Positions 17,703 to 26,491 of a stretch of 55,961 nt of DNA are shown here, piece by piece. Made by a program: the position numbers and the translations under genes. Each line of letters begins with the position of its first letter. The first letter of the stretch is position 1. Origin of the DNA: Methanobacteriota archaeon (lineage in GTDB: Archaea; Halobacteriota; Methanosarcinia; Methanosarcinales; Methanosarcinaceae). The notes below the pieces were generated by a model, which was not told the origin of the DNA, searched no databases, and was given only the letters and a program-made list of their open reading frames with translations. The stretch spans positions 1 through 55,961 of the forward strand of contig JASGVX010000058.1 in the NCBI GenBank assembly GCA_030054735.1, written 5' to 3'.

Positions 17703-18866
17703 ATGAGAAAGATTCGAATAGGAATGTTTAGTTGGGAAAGTTTGTATTCAATACGCGTTGGAGGGATTTCGCCTCATGTATCCGAACTCTCTGAGGCTAT
17801 TGCAGCTGAGGGGCATGAGCTTCATCTTTTTACCCGTGAATATGAAAACAGCGATGAAGTGATCAATGGAGTTCACTACCACAGGACTGCATTCGACCGG
17901 ACCGGAGGAATAGTGGAACAGATGAACAGGATGTGCGACGCTATGTATTGCCGGTTCCTGGATGTCCGGGAGAGGGTGGGAGAGTTTGATATCCTCCACG
18001 GGCACGACTGGCACCCTGTAAACGTTCTCTGCAGAATAAAAGCCCAGTTCGGGCTGCCTTTTGTGCTGACCTTCCACAGTACAGAATGGGGGCGCAACGG
18101 AAACCTGCACAGAGACTGGTGGGAGGCAAAAGAAATTTCGCACAGGGAATGGCTTGGAGGCTATGAAGCTTCTGATGTAATTGTAACTTCCACAGTTTTA
18201 AAAGAGGAAATCCAGCACATATATAAAATTCCCGATTACAAGCTATGGGAGATTCCCAATGGAATAAATGTGGGGAAAATAAAAAGGGACGTTGATCCCG
18301 GAACAATAAAAAAGCAATACGGAATTCATCCCTGCCTTCCTGTAGTGCTTTTTACAGGAAGGATGTCATATCAGAAAGGGCCTGACCTGCTGGTTGAAGC
18401 TGCAGCAAAAGTCTTGAGGAAAAGAGATGCCCAATTTGTGCTCATAGGAGAAGGAGAGATGCGAGCTCAATGTGAAAACCAGGCTTACAGGCTTGGGATT
18501 GGAAATTCCTGCAATTTCCTTGGTTATGCCCCGGACAATACTGTTATAGACTGGTTCAATGCCTGTGACCTTGTTTGCGTCCCGAGCCGAAACGAACCTT
18601 TCGGAATAGTCGTGCTTGAGGCATGGGATGCAAAGAAACCCGTAGTTGCAAGCGATGCAGTCTCCCTTGTTGAGAACTTCAAGACAGGAATCATTGTTAA
18701 TAAAGAGCCCTCTTCTATTGCCTGGGGCCTCAATTATGTACTTGAGGGGCTTGGCCGCAACAGGATGGGAGAGAAAGGATACGACCTCCTGAAAAAAAGA
18801 CATAATTGGGAGACCATAGCTAAAAAGACCCTTGAAGTATATGAGAAGGTTACGGAAAAAAAATGA
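17703..18866 (+). CDS. GT4-family glycosyltransferase (glycogen-synthase-like)
   Basis: A 387-residue GT-B enzyme. The N-terminal domain begins IGMFSWESLYSIRVGGISPH, with the glycine-rich acceptor loop of GT4/GT5 enzymes; DILHGHDWHPV and TFHSTEWGRNG follow. The C-terminal nucleotide-sugar domain has LFTGRMSYQKGPDLLVEA and the E-x7-E motif NEPFGIVVLE. The GGISPH loop and HGHDW are reminiscent of glycogen synthases, but the substrate is not certain. The ATG at 17703 follows GTGAG; the open frame upstream lacks family features. galT is 760 bp upstream. Confidence 0.82.
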   Translation: MRKIRIGMFSWESLYSIRVGGISPHVSELSEAIAAEGHELHLFTREYENSDEVINGVHYHRTAFDRTGGIVEQMNRMCDAMYCRFLDVRERVGEFDILHGHDWHPVNVLCRIKAQFGLPFVLTFHSTEWGRNGNLHRDWWEAKEISHREWLGGYEASDVIVTSTVLKEEIQHIYKIPDYKLWEIPNGINVGKIKRDVDPGTIKKQYGIHPCLPVVLFTGRMSYQKGPDLLVEAAAKVLRKRDAQFVLIGEGEMRAQCENQAYRLGIGNSCNFLGYAPDNTVIDWFNACDLVCVPSRNEPFGIVVLEAWDAKKPVVASDAVSLVENFKTGIIVNKEPSSIAWGLNYVLEGLGRNRMGEKGYDLLKKRHNWETIAKKTLEVYEKVTEKK

Positions 18867-18921
18867 ATGGCTAAAAATAATCGTATTTTCTTGTTTGGCT
18901 GCGGTAATTTCAAAGATTTTC

Positions 18922-18937
18922 GTAACTATTCAGCCTA
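18922..18937. repeat. Solitary R3 terminal repeat
   Basis: GTAACTATTCAGCCTA matches the ends of the R3 elements at 26011 and 55367. No partner end is found nearby, so it is a relic. Confidence 0.5.
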
Positions 18938-19020
18938 TTTATTATTCTATATGATTTTTTAGCTCCCTCAATCGTTGTTCGGAACTACAACAGCAAAACG
19001 GGACTACTGAATGAAGAATA

Positions 19021-19056
19021 AGGTATTTCTATAGAAATAGGTATTTCTATAGAAAT
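19021..19056. promoter_or_regulatory. Two perfect tandem copies of an 18-bp palindromic site
   Basis: AGGTATTTCTATAGAAAT occurs twice head to tail without mismatch. Each copy contains the perfect 14-bp palindrome ATTTCTATAGAAAT. The 18-bp spacing is just under two helical turns, as seen for operators bound by dimeric regulators. It lies about 445 bp upstream of alaS and 155 bp after the GT4 gene. Regulatory function is inferred only from symmetry. Confidence 0.4.
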
Positions 19057-19275
19057 GTTTCTAATAGTTAAGATCCGTAAGTGTGGGCCTGTTTAAATAT
19101 AAATTATTATGCGACATTATTATGTTATATTATTATATATTTCATCAGTATTATGTAAACTTATATTGAAACGCATATGAAATTCTTCGAATAACAGGCA
19201 CAAAAAATGAAAGTACCTGGAAGCACTTTCATGCTAAATAATTAGCTGTAAAAAGTTTATTAATACACAAGCCCA

Positions 19276-19331
19276 CATGATTTCACTAACATGATTTCAC
19301 TAACATGATTTCACTAACATGATCTCACTAT
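19276..19331. repeat. 14-bp tandem repeat, four units
   Basis: CATGATTTCACTAA is repeated three times exactly and a fourth time with two changes (CATGATCTCACTAT). Located 170 bp upstream of alaS. Confidence 0.85.
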
Positions 19332-19500
19332 TAATGAGATTGATTTCATATCGCTGTACCTAAAAATTAACGGAAAAACTCGATAATAGATCATCATATA
19401 TGGCTGAAACCCCTGAAACGGTTGCGCTGGGACAATTCTGCTTTCTATTTACCTCAAAATACAGCAGGGCAGACCGCACCCACCATCCGGAGAGATTACT

Positions 19501-22278
19501 ATGCTTGAAGATGAGTATCAACTTGATTTTTTCAACAACAACGGTTTCGTCCGGAAGCAGTGCCAGAACTGCGGCAAATTCTTCTGGACACGTGACCCTG
19601 AAAGAAATACATGTGGAGATGCACCCTGTGATCCTTATTCCTTCATAGGGAGCCCTGTGTTTTCCAGGGAATTTAATATCTCAGAGATGCGCGAGTATTA
19701 CCTTTCCTTCTTTGAAGCAAGAGAGCATACAAGGATTAACAGGTATCCTGTGGTCGCTCGCTGGAGAGACGATATCTACCTTACCATAGCCTCAATTGCA
19801 GACTTCCAGCCCTTTGTAACTTCAGGGCAGGTAGCTCCACCTGCAAACCCCCTGACAATTTCCCAGCCCTGCATCAGGTTAAATGACCTTGACTCCGTGG
19901 GCAGAAGCGGGCGCCACCTGACAAACTTTGAAATGATGGCTCATCACGCTTTCAACAAAAAGGACAATGAAATTTACTGGAAGGAACACACCCTGGAACT
20001 CTGTGATGAGCTGTTAAACTCTCTTAAAGTAAACCCCCTTGCCGTAACTTATAAAGAAGAGCCCTGGGCAGGTGGAGGCAATGCTGGGCCCTGCGTAGAG
20101 GTCATTGTGCACGGGCTTGAACTTGCAACCCTTGTCTTCATGAGCTTGAAGACAGACAAAAAAGGAGATATCCAGATTAAAGGTGAGACCTACTCAAAGA
20201 TGGACAACTATATCGTGGACACAGGATACGGTCTTGAGCGTTTTGTCTGGGCTTCCAGGGGTTCTCCTACAATTTATGATGCCCTTTTCCCGGGAATAGT
20301 AAACGAACTCATGGGGCTTGCAGGGCTTGAACACAAACTGGACAACTCCGAATATGCAAACATTCTTGCGCAAAACGCCCGTCTTGCAGGGTTTATGGAT
20401 GTCAGTGAAAAGGCAAACCTGATGGAACTCAGGAAAAATGTTGCTTCCAGCATAGGAATGACAGTGGACAAACTCTCGGCTATTATGGAGCCCGTAGAAA
20501 AGGTCTATGCAATCACTGACCACACCCGTTGCCTGACCTTTATGCTCGGGGACGGAATCATTCCTTCCAATGTCAAAGCAGGATACCTGGCACGCCTCGT
20601 CCTGAGAAGGACGCTGAACATGATGAAAGACCTTGGTATCAGGACCCCGATCTCAGAAATTATGGACATGCACATAAAGAACATGCCCGAGTACCCTGAG
20701 TTCAGGAAAAACTTCTCTGTCATTCAGGATATCCTGGAATCCGAAGAGGAAAAGTTCAACGCTACAATGGAAAGAGGGCGCAGGATCATTCAGAAATCTG
20801 CATCCCATTTCAAGAAGACAGGAGGAAATATTCCTCTTTCCCAGTTAACCGAACTCTATGACTCACATGGAATTCCTCCCGAAATGGCAAAAAATGTTGC
20901 AGCCGAAATAGGAGTGGGTGTAGAGTTCCCTGACAATTTCTATTCTATCATTGGCGAGCTGCACAACAAGGCTGAAGAAAAGGAAGAAGAGCTAATTCCT
21001 TTTGCAGAAAGGCTTAAGCATCTACCAAAGACCAAGCGCCGTTTCTATGATGAGCCCACACGTCTGGAATTCGAGGCGGTTGTCCTCGATGTGTTTGACA
21101 ACAATGTCGTTCTGGACAACACCTTCTTCTATGCGGAAGGTGGAGGGCAGCCTGCGGATATCGGAACTATCATTGCTGAAGACAATATGTACAAAGTCAT
21201 GGATGTTCAGGTCTATGACGGTGTAATAGTACATACAATTGACAATCCAGGCAGAGAGCTTGGGATTTCCAAAGGCGAGATGATCACCGGTAAGGTAGAT
21301 GAAAGGCGCAGGATGGCTCTTGCAAGGCACCACACTGCAACCCATATCGTAAATGACGCTGCCAGAAAAATTCTCGGAAAACATATCTGGCAGGCTGGTG
21401 CCCAAAAATTCGAGAACCATTCAAGGCTTGACCTGTCCCATTACAAACACATCTCCACACAGGAAATAAGGCAGATCGAGCTTCTGGCTAACCGCATTGT
21501 TATGGAAAACAAGCGTGTGAGTACGGAGTGGTTGCCAAGGACTGAAGCCGAGCAGGTATACGGCTTTGGGCTTTACCAGGGTGGAGTACCTCCAGGAGAA
21601 AAGATAAGGATTGTAAAGGTAGGAGACGATGTTGAAGCCTGCGCTGGAACTCACTGTATTAGCACAGGAATCGTCGGGCCTATCAAAATCCTGAGGACCG
21701 AGAGGATTCAGGACGGCGTGGAGAGGGTCGAATTTGCAGCCGGAAATGCAGCTGTTCTTGCCATGCAAAATATCGAATCTCTACTCGTTGATTCCGCAAA
21801 GACCCTGAGCGTGCCTCCTGAACACCTCCCATTAAGTGTGGAGCGTTTCTTTGGGGAATGGAAAGACCTGAAGAAGGAAAATGAAAGGCTCAAAGAAGAA
21901 CTTGCCCGTTCCAGAGTCTACAGGATGCTTGGGGATGCTATTGAGATTGCAGGCCTCAGGGTTGTCTCCGAACAAATTTCAGGAGCTGATTCCCTCGAAC
22001 TCCAGAAGATAGCTACAGAACTCCTCAAAAATGAAAACGTGGTTGCACTTCTTGCAAGCGACTTTGAAGGGGTAAAGCTTGTAGCAGCGGCCGGAGAAAA
22101 ATCCATAACGTGTGGAATCAATGCCGGAAACCTCGTACGTGAGATGTCAAAGATCGTAGGCGGAGGCGGAGGAGGAAAGCCTGCCCTTGCAATGGGCGGG
22201 GGAACTGACCCCAGAAGGATTCAGGAAGCTCTTGCAAAAGGGCTTGAACTCGTGAAAGATGCCTTCAAAGAAGCTTGA
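19501..22278 (+). CDS. alaS: Alanyl-tRNA synthetase (archaeal type)
   Basis: A 925-residue class II synthetase that charges tRNA-Ala. The N-terminal archaeal extension has a zinc-like cluster (CQNCGKFFWT, NTCGDAPC, about 17-42). The aminoacylation core follows, then the editing domain with HHTATHIVNDAA (about 617-628) and CAGTHC (about 716-721), a coiled-coil (EWKDLKKENERLKEELARSR, about 783-802), and the C-Ala domain with the glycine-rich GGGGGGKPALAMGGG near the end. GGAGA precedes the ATG. Complete; no editing residues are missing. Confidence 0.97.
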   Translation: MLEDEYQLDFFNNNGFVRKQCQNCGKFFWTRDPERNTCGDAPCDPYSFIGSPVFSREFNISEMREYYLSFFEAREHTRINRYPVVARWRDDIYLTIASIADFQPFVTSGQVAPPANPLTISQPCIRLNDLDSVGRSGRHLTNFEMMAHHAFNKKDNEIYWKEHTLELCDELLNSLKVNPLAVTYKEEPWAGGGNAGPCVEVIVHGLELATLVFMSLKTDKKGDIQIKGETYSKMDNYIVDTGYGLERFVWASRGSPTIYDALFPGIVNELMGLAGLEHKLDNSEYANILAQNARLAGFMDVSEKANLMELRKNVASSIGMTVDKLSAIMEPVEKVYAITDHTRCLTFMLGDGIIPSNVKAGYLARLVLRRTLNMMKDLGIRTPISEIMDMHIKNMPEYPEFRKNFSVIQDILESEEEKFNATMERGRRIIQKSASHFKKTGGNIPLSQLTELYDSHGIPPEMAKNVAAEIGVGVEFPDNFYSIIGELHNKAEEKEEELIPFAERLKHLPKTKRRFYDEPTRLEFEAVVLDVFDNNVVLDNTFFYAEGGGQPADIGTIIAEDNMYKVMDVQVYDGVIVHTIDNPGRELGISKGEMITGKVDERRRMALARHHTATHIVNDAARKILGKHIWQAGAQKFENHSRLDLSHYKHISTQEIRQIELLANRIVMENKRVSTEWLPRTEAEQVYGFGLYQGGVPPGEKIRIVKVGDDVEACAGTHCISTGIVGPIKILRTERIQDGVERVEFAAGNAAVLAMQNIESLLVDSAKTLSVPPEHLPLSVERFFGEWKDLKKENERLKEELARSRVYRMLGDAIEIAGLRVVSEQISGADSLELQKIATELLKNENVVALLASDFEGVKLVAAAGEKSITCGINAGNLVREMSKIVGGGGGGKPALAMGGGTDPRRIQEALAKGLELVKDAFKEA

Positions 22279-22419
22279 AAGTCTGGCTGACTATCAATCC
22301 GATCAACCAGCTAGCATATCTATCAAAGAAAGCCAATTAATGAGCTTCAATTAAATTATATTGAGTCTAAAAATCAAAAAAGAGAAGCTGGGTTTAAATC
22401 CCGCTTCGTTTCCTTTTTT

Positions 22420-23460
22420 TCAGTCCTTAAAAAGCACTTCGCAAAGGATCGCAGTTCCTCCTTTCACAAAAAGGTGTACGGTCTTTTTTCCTTTAAGCCT
22501 TTTTTCCACTTCATTTCGGACTTCCCAGTACTCTTCAGGTTTTACGCCTGCCCTGAGTACGACACTTCCAACGTTCATGCCCTTCAGGAATTTATTGATC
22601 TTGCGGGGTTCAAAGGGACAGACCTTCAGAACGAGGTAGTGATTTTTGATCATTGCCTGCTTTATCATGGCTTCCGAGGTCAGTAAAAGCCTCTTTTTGT
22701 CAACCCTGAATAACTCGAAAGCTCCCATAAAAGGTCCTGCCATCTGCATCATGGTTCTAACAAGTTCAGGAATCAGCTCTGCTGCAAGAACAGAAGGCTC
22801 GGGTTCATAGGCAAAGAGTTTCATCTTTTCCGTCTCCCTTATCTGAGGGAGGAATCCATACTTTGGAACCAGCCCTTCTCCTGCAGGAAGAGCTACGGCT
22901 AGCCGATCATTCTGTTTTAGTCCTCCAAAGTAAAGGGTCAGGCGGTTGAGCTGTCCGTCCAGGGAAATGTACTCTTTTTCGCAGTCAAAAGTAATCCTTT
23001 CCAGCGGCATCTGGGGTGGGGCTTCGAAGGCAAAATTTTTCGTCTTTTCCCCATAAGCTGAAAGCACATTTGGGATTGCGGGTAGAAGACAGGAGACCAG
23101 TCTTTCTTTTTCTTCGGCAGGGCGGTAGGGATCAGAAAATACCACATCAACTGCCGGGATCTGCTCTATAATTTTCGGGTCAAGGGCGTCCCCGCAGATG
23201 AATTTCACGTTGTCAAGCCCGTACATCGCACAGTTCTTTTTTGCATATTCTATTTTCTTAGGGTCGATTTCCACTGCGTATACGGACTCGCACTGCTGCG
23301 CAAAAAAGATTGTTTGTCCTCCTATTCCGCAGCTGATATCAGCAAGAGTCCTGCATTTCAGGCGCTCTGCCCTGTAGCGGGCGATAGGCTCAGGTGTTGC
23401 AAAGCGCACACTTTCTTGATCCCCATGCAGGGGCTTTTCAAATTGCTTTTTCCGTGCCAC
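22420..23460 (-). CDS. Class I SAM-dependent methyltransferase with THUMP-like C-terminal domain
   Basis: A 346-residue protein. The methyltransferase core has the SAM loop LADISCGIGGQTIFF (about 38-52), AVEIDPKKIEYAKKN (motif II), FICGDALD and the catalytic-type motif VVFSDPYRP (about 110-118). The C-terminal ~120 residues (from about KKRLLLTSEA) resemble the THUMP-like domain found in related methyltransferases, and suggest an RNA substrate; this is inferred. The predicted start is GTG, with only a weak TGATC ribosome site. It follows leuD-leuB on the same strand with a 225-bp gap. Confidence 0.75.
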   Translation of the reverse strand: MARKKQFEKPLHGDQESVRFATPEPIARYRAERLKCRTLADISCGIGGQTIFFAQQCESVYAVEIDPKKIEYAKKNCAMYGLDNVKFICGDALDPKIIEQIPAVDVVFSDPYRPAEEKERLVSCLLPAIPNVLSAYGEKTKNFAFEAPPQMPLERITFDCEKEYISLDGQLNRLTLYFGGLKQNDRLAVALPAGEGLVPKYGFLPQIRETEKMKLFAYEPEPSVLAAELIPELVRTMMQMAGPFMGAFELFRVDKKRLLLTSEAMIKQAMIKNHYLVLKVCPFEPRKINKFLKGMNVGSVVLRAGVKPEEYWEVRNEVEKRLKGKKTVHLFVKGGTAILCEVLFKD

Positions 23461-23685
23461 GTCGATCAGATGAGTACTAGGAGGTTTATGTGATTTAAAG
23501 GCAACTGAAAAAGAAGAGTTACTGAACTTCCCGAGTCCAGGCTTTTTTTAACAGGCTTATTGGGAAACTCTTATTGAAGGAATTAACACTGGTGTGGAAT
23601 TGCTTAACGATCCTGCAGAGCCAAAAAAACTAAATCAGATTTTTAGATTAATCAGAAAAGAAAATGTAATGGAGGGAGATTTGAA

Positions 23686-24813
23686 TTATTCTCCCTTTAC
23701 TATCCTTGCAATGTCGTTTCCAAGATCTGAGGTTGTGTTCTTGCCACCCATATCGAAGGTTTTTACTTTGCCGTCCAGGATATTTTTCTGGATTGCATTG
23801 ACTATGGCGTCGGCAGCTTCTTTTTCTCCGAGCTGTTCTATGAGCATTGCACCTGCCCAGATTGTGGCAATAGGGTTGACTTTATTCTGGCCCTTATATT
23901 TCGGGGCTGAACCGTGGATGGGCTCGAACATGCTTGTGCCTTTTGGGTTGATGTTTCCGCCGGGAGCAAGGCCGAGGCCGCCCTGGATCATGGCTCCAAG
24001 GTCGGTGATGATATCTCCGAACATGTTCGGGGTTACGACCACATCAAACCATTCAGGGTTTTTCACAAACCACATTGTAATGGCGTCAACGAAGCTGAAG
24101 TCTGTAGTAACGCCGGGGTGCTTTTCAGCAACCGCATTGAATTCTTCTCTCCAGAAGCCGTAGATGTCGGAAAGGACATTTGCCTTATCAACAGATGAGA
24201 CGTGTTTTTTCCGGTTTTCGGAAAGGTCAAAAGCGTATTCGATGACCCTTTTTGTGCCCTCTTTGGAGATAAGACCGATCTGGTACCCGATTTCCTCGCT
24301 GTCGGTATCGATATCAAGGCCGAATTTTGCGGAGTAGAGGGCCCTTTTGACTTCAAGGAGGGCTTTGCTCTCTCCTTTTTTTGCCCTGCCGCCGATGCCT
24401 ATGTAGAAGTCCTCGGTGTTTTCCCTTACAACGACAAAGTCGATATCTTTTGAGGTCTTGTCTTTTAGCGGGGTCCAGACGCCCTCAAGGAGTTTTATCG
24501 GGCGCAGGTTGATGTACTCATCAAAGTAAAAGCGCGCAGTTAATAAGATTCCCTTTTCAAGGACACCAGTGGCAATTCTTGGGTCTCCAATGGATCCGAG
24601 GTAAATGGCAGAGTAGCCGGATAATTCCTTTAAGGTGTCTTCTGAGATCAGCTCGCCTGTTTCCAGGTAGTGGTCTGCTCCTTGCGGGTATTCAATCCAT
24701 TCTACATCAAAACCGAATCTTTCGCCTGCGGCATCAATTACTTTTCTGCCTTCGGTGATTATTTCTGGGCCTATCCCGTCGCCGGGGAGGACTGGAACTT
24801 TATACTGCGTCAT
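23686..24813 (-). CDS. leuB: 3-Isopropylmalate dehydrogenase family (LeuB-like)
   Basis: A 375-residue beta-decarboxylating dehydrogenase, longer than the paralogue at 6287. It has [10 protein letters not shown], the substrate segment [42 protein letters not shown], metal ligands in [11 protein letters not shown] and the NAD loop [12 protein letters not shown]. The substrate helix ([11 protein letters not shown]) differs from typical LeuB (LLxIRxxLDLY) and resembles the malate/tartrate-dehydrogenase-like branch. Adjacency to a YLIF-type leuD, with 95 bp between them, argues for leucine synthesis. Isocitrate or other 2-hydroxyacid activity remains possible. GGAGTGC precedes the ATG. Confidence 0.8.
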   Translation of the reverse strand: MTQYKVPVLPGDGIGPEIITEGRKVIDAAGERFGFDVEWIEYPQGADHYLETGELISEDTLKELSGYSAIYLGSIGDPRIATGVLEKGILLTARFYFDEYINLRPIKLLEGVWTPLKDKTSKDIDFVVVRENTEDFYIGIGGRAKKGESKALLEVKRALYSAKFGLDIDTDSEEIGYQIGLISKEGTKRVIEYAFDLSENRKKHVSSVDKANVLSDIYGFWREEFNAVAEKHPGVTTDFSFVDAITMWFVKNPEWFDVVVTPNMFGDIITDLGAMIQGGLGLAPGGNINPKGTSMFEPIHGSAPKYKGQNKVNPIATIWAGAMLIEQLGEKEAADAIVNAIQKNILDGKVKTFDMGGKNTTSDLGNDIARIVKGE

Positions 24814-24908
24814 GTTTGCACTCCTTTTTAATTTTCAGGCAAAATTGCCTTTTTATTGCGAGATGTCAAGCGTGGGCGTGGCCGGTCTTTTGACAGTTTT
24901 CCTGCTTC

Positions 24909-25397
24909 TCAACGCTCAGAGACCAGTTTTCGGGCATAATCTATAAGCCCTCCCTCATCCACGATCTCGCGGACGAAATCCGGAAGGGGGATTGCCTGAT
25001 AGGTCTCTCCTTTTGTTTTGTTTTGTATGACCCCTGTTGAAAGCTCTACTTCAAGCTCGTCTCCGTCATCTATTCTGTCCGTTTCCGGGCATTCAAGGAC
25101 CGGAATTCCGATATTGATTGCGTTCCTGAAAAAGATCCTTGCAAAAGACTTTGCGATCACACAGGATACCTTTGACCCTTTAAGGGCAAGAGGTGCATGT
25201 TCACGCGAGGATCCGCAGCCGAAATTACTTCCTGCAACCACGATGTCATTTTCGTGAACATTTTTTGCGAAGTCAGGGCGTACACCTTCAAATGTATACT
25301 TAGCAAGCTCTCCAGGGGTATTGAAAATCAGGTACCTTCCGGGTATTACTGCGTCCGTATCCACGTCATCTCCGAATTTCCAGGCTCTTCCTTTCAT
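24909..25397 (-). CDS. leuD: 3-Isopropylmalate dehydratase small subunit
   Basis: A 162-residue aconitase-family swivel subunit: [22 protein letters not shown] at 22-25, [15 protein letters not shown] and [15 protein letters not shown]. The hydrophobic residue at the third loop position, where the paralogue at 8950 has Arg, favours isopropylmalate over homocitrate as substrate. The frame is open to 25445, but the ATG at 25397 has GGTGAT just upstream and begins with the conserved KGRAWKFG. First gene of a leuD-leuB unit; the large subunit (LeuC) is elsewhere. Confidence 0.88.
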   Translation of the reverse strand: MKGRAWKFGDDVDTDAVIPGRYLIFNTPGELAKYTFEGVRPDFAKNVHENDIVVAGSNFGCGSSREHAPLALKGSKVSCVIAKSFARIFFRNAINIGIPVLECPETDRIDDGDELEVELSTGVIQNKTKGETYQAIPLPDFVREIVDEGGLIDYARKLVSER

Positions 25398-25583
25398 GAA
25401 ATCACCAGTTATTTGCTTTATTAAATGCTGTTGATAAATGTTCACAGCCTGTAACTCAGCTAAACTTACAGGGTTGAAGTATAACAGGTAATGTTTAAAT
25501 TATTTTCTGATAGGATATAAAATAGGTTGACAAATCCCTCATCTCAGGTCTTTTTTCAGGAAAACTTTAAAAAACAATATTCC

Positions 25584-25651
25584 AGGATGTCTCAAAACTC
25601 AAACAATTTCTACAATTGGATAATGAGATACGTTAAATTTAAAAATCATGA
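25584..25651 (+). repeat. Miniature element R4, left end only
   Basis: AGGATGTCTCAAAACTCAAA continues through ATTTCTACAATTGGATAATG as in the R4 copies at 46130 and 49683, but the homology stops near 25651 and no right end is found. It overlaps a 107-codon open frame that I regard as spurious. Confidence 0.7.
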
Positions 25652-25805
25652 TAGTATAGTTCAGCATGAAGTCTCTTACAATTTTAACGCAGATGATCAA
25701 AAATCCTTACTGCATCCAGAATGCATAATGAATTATGCACACACATATGGAGGTGCCAATATCAGGTGCATTTCCTGTGGGAATACTGTGCACAATGGGA
25801 TAGAT

Positions 25806-25957
25806 CCTACATTCGGCAGGTCGACATTAAAATCAGAACATTTTTCTTGATGTCGTTTTATGCTATCCCCTAGCTAGAAATGAGATTGAAAGTTGCTTAA
25901 CATGTGGCTCAACTATCACCACATATATAAATACTGGATCATTTTCTCATAAATTTT
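25806..25957 (+). repeat. Miniature element R1, truncated copy
   Basis: Starts with the R1 terminal repeat CCTACATTCGGCAGGTCG and follows the element for about 150 bp (CTAGAAATGAGATTGA, CTCAACTATCACCACATATA), then diverges after TTTTCTCATAAA. The right terminal repeat is missing. Confidence 0.8.
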
Positions 25958-26010
25958 TGAAGTGTGTAATTCTGAAACATAATTTTCAGGAGAAAAATCC
26001 TTAATGAATC

Positions 26011-26206
26011 GTAACTATTCAGCCTATTAAAACAGGTCTGCTGATATTGATTCTAATGAAAATGAGGAAACCGAGAATTAACTTATGAACAATGAGAAAA
26101 CACAGTCAAACACCAGCAGTCAAAGAAAATCAATTTAGAAAAATTTGTCTATGGGATATTAGTAAAGATGGCTATTGAGGTTGTTTTATATAGGCTGAAT
26201 AGTTAC
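26011..26206 (+). mobile_element. Miniature inverted-repeat element R3, complete copy
   Basis: 196 bp with terminal repeats GTAACTATTCAGCCTAT and ATAGGCTGAATAGTTAC. A second copy of 195 bp lies in the opposite orientation at 55367-55561; both share the internal block GAGAATTAACTTATGAACAA. No coding capacity. Confidence 0.85.
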
Positions 26207-26491
26207 AATGTATCTAAAGTTTTTTCTACATATGTTATAAGGTCTCATCAAAAATCTTCAGCTCTCCAGCAAGACAACTTTACTCTCGCTTCTATTTTTA
26301 CATGTTCGTGTTAGAAATGGCATAATTTTAATATTACTTTATTAATATGATCTATTATATTTCAATTATACTAACTTAAAATAATATTGGTTCTGACCTA
26401 TATTCAGTTCTCTTATTGTAATGCAGGTCCCTATCATCATTAATTTGTAAATTTTAAAAATCTGAATTCAACTCACAAAAACCCTTAAATT

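Larger units (their letters stand above)
18867..19500. other. alaS upstream region with palindromic and tandem repeats
   Basis: 634 bp without a gene. It contains a single R3 terminal repeat (18922-18937), a duplicated palindrome (19021-19056), an AT-rich stretch around 19090-19150 that could carry a TATA box, and a 14-bp tandem repeat (19276-19331). Confidence 0.5.
25398..26491. other. Intergenic region packed with miniature elements
   Basis: About 1.1 kb without a supported gene. It holds a partial R4 (25584-25651), a truncated R1 (25806-25957) and a complete R3 (26011-26206), then 280 bp of AT-rich sequence that should contain the promoter of the tetrapyrrole cluster. Confidence 0.6.

Noticed and set aside
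17748-18143. Antisense open frame in the GT4 gene
   Set aside because: It mirrors the codon pattern of the sense gene and has no independent start signal or domain.
19276-19331. CRISPR-like array upstream of alaS
   Set aside because: The 14-bp units are contiguous without spacers, so this is a simple tandem repeat.
18867-19500. T-box or riboswitch controlling alaS
   Set aside because: T-boxes are bacterial, and I see no conserved T-box bulge or other known riboswitch core here.
25527-25850. 107-codon open frame after leuD
   Set aside because: It runs through the R4 fragment and into the R1 terminal repeat, so it is an accidental frame over mobile sequences.
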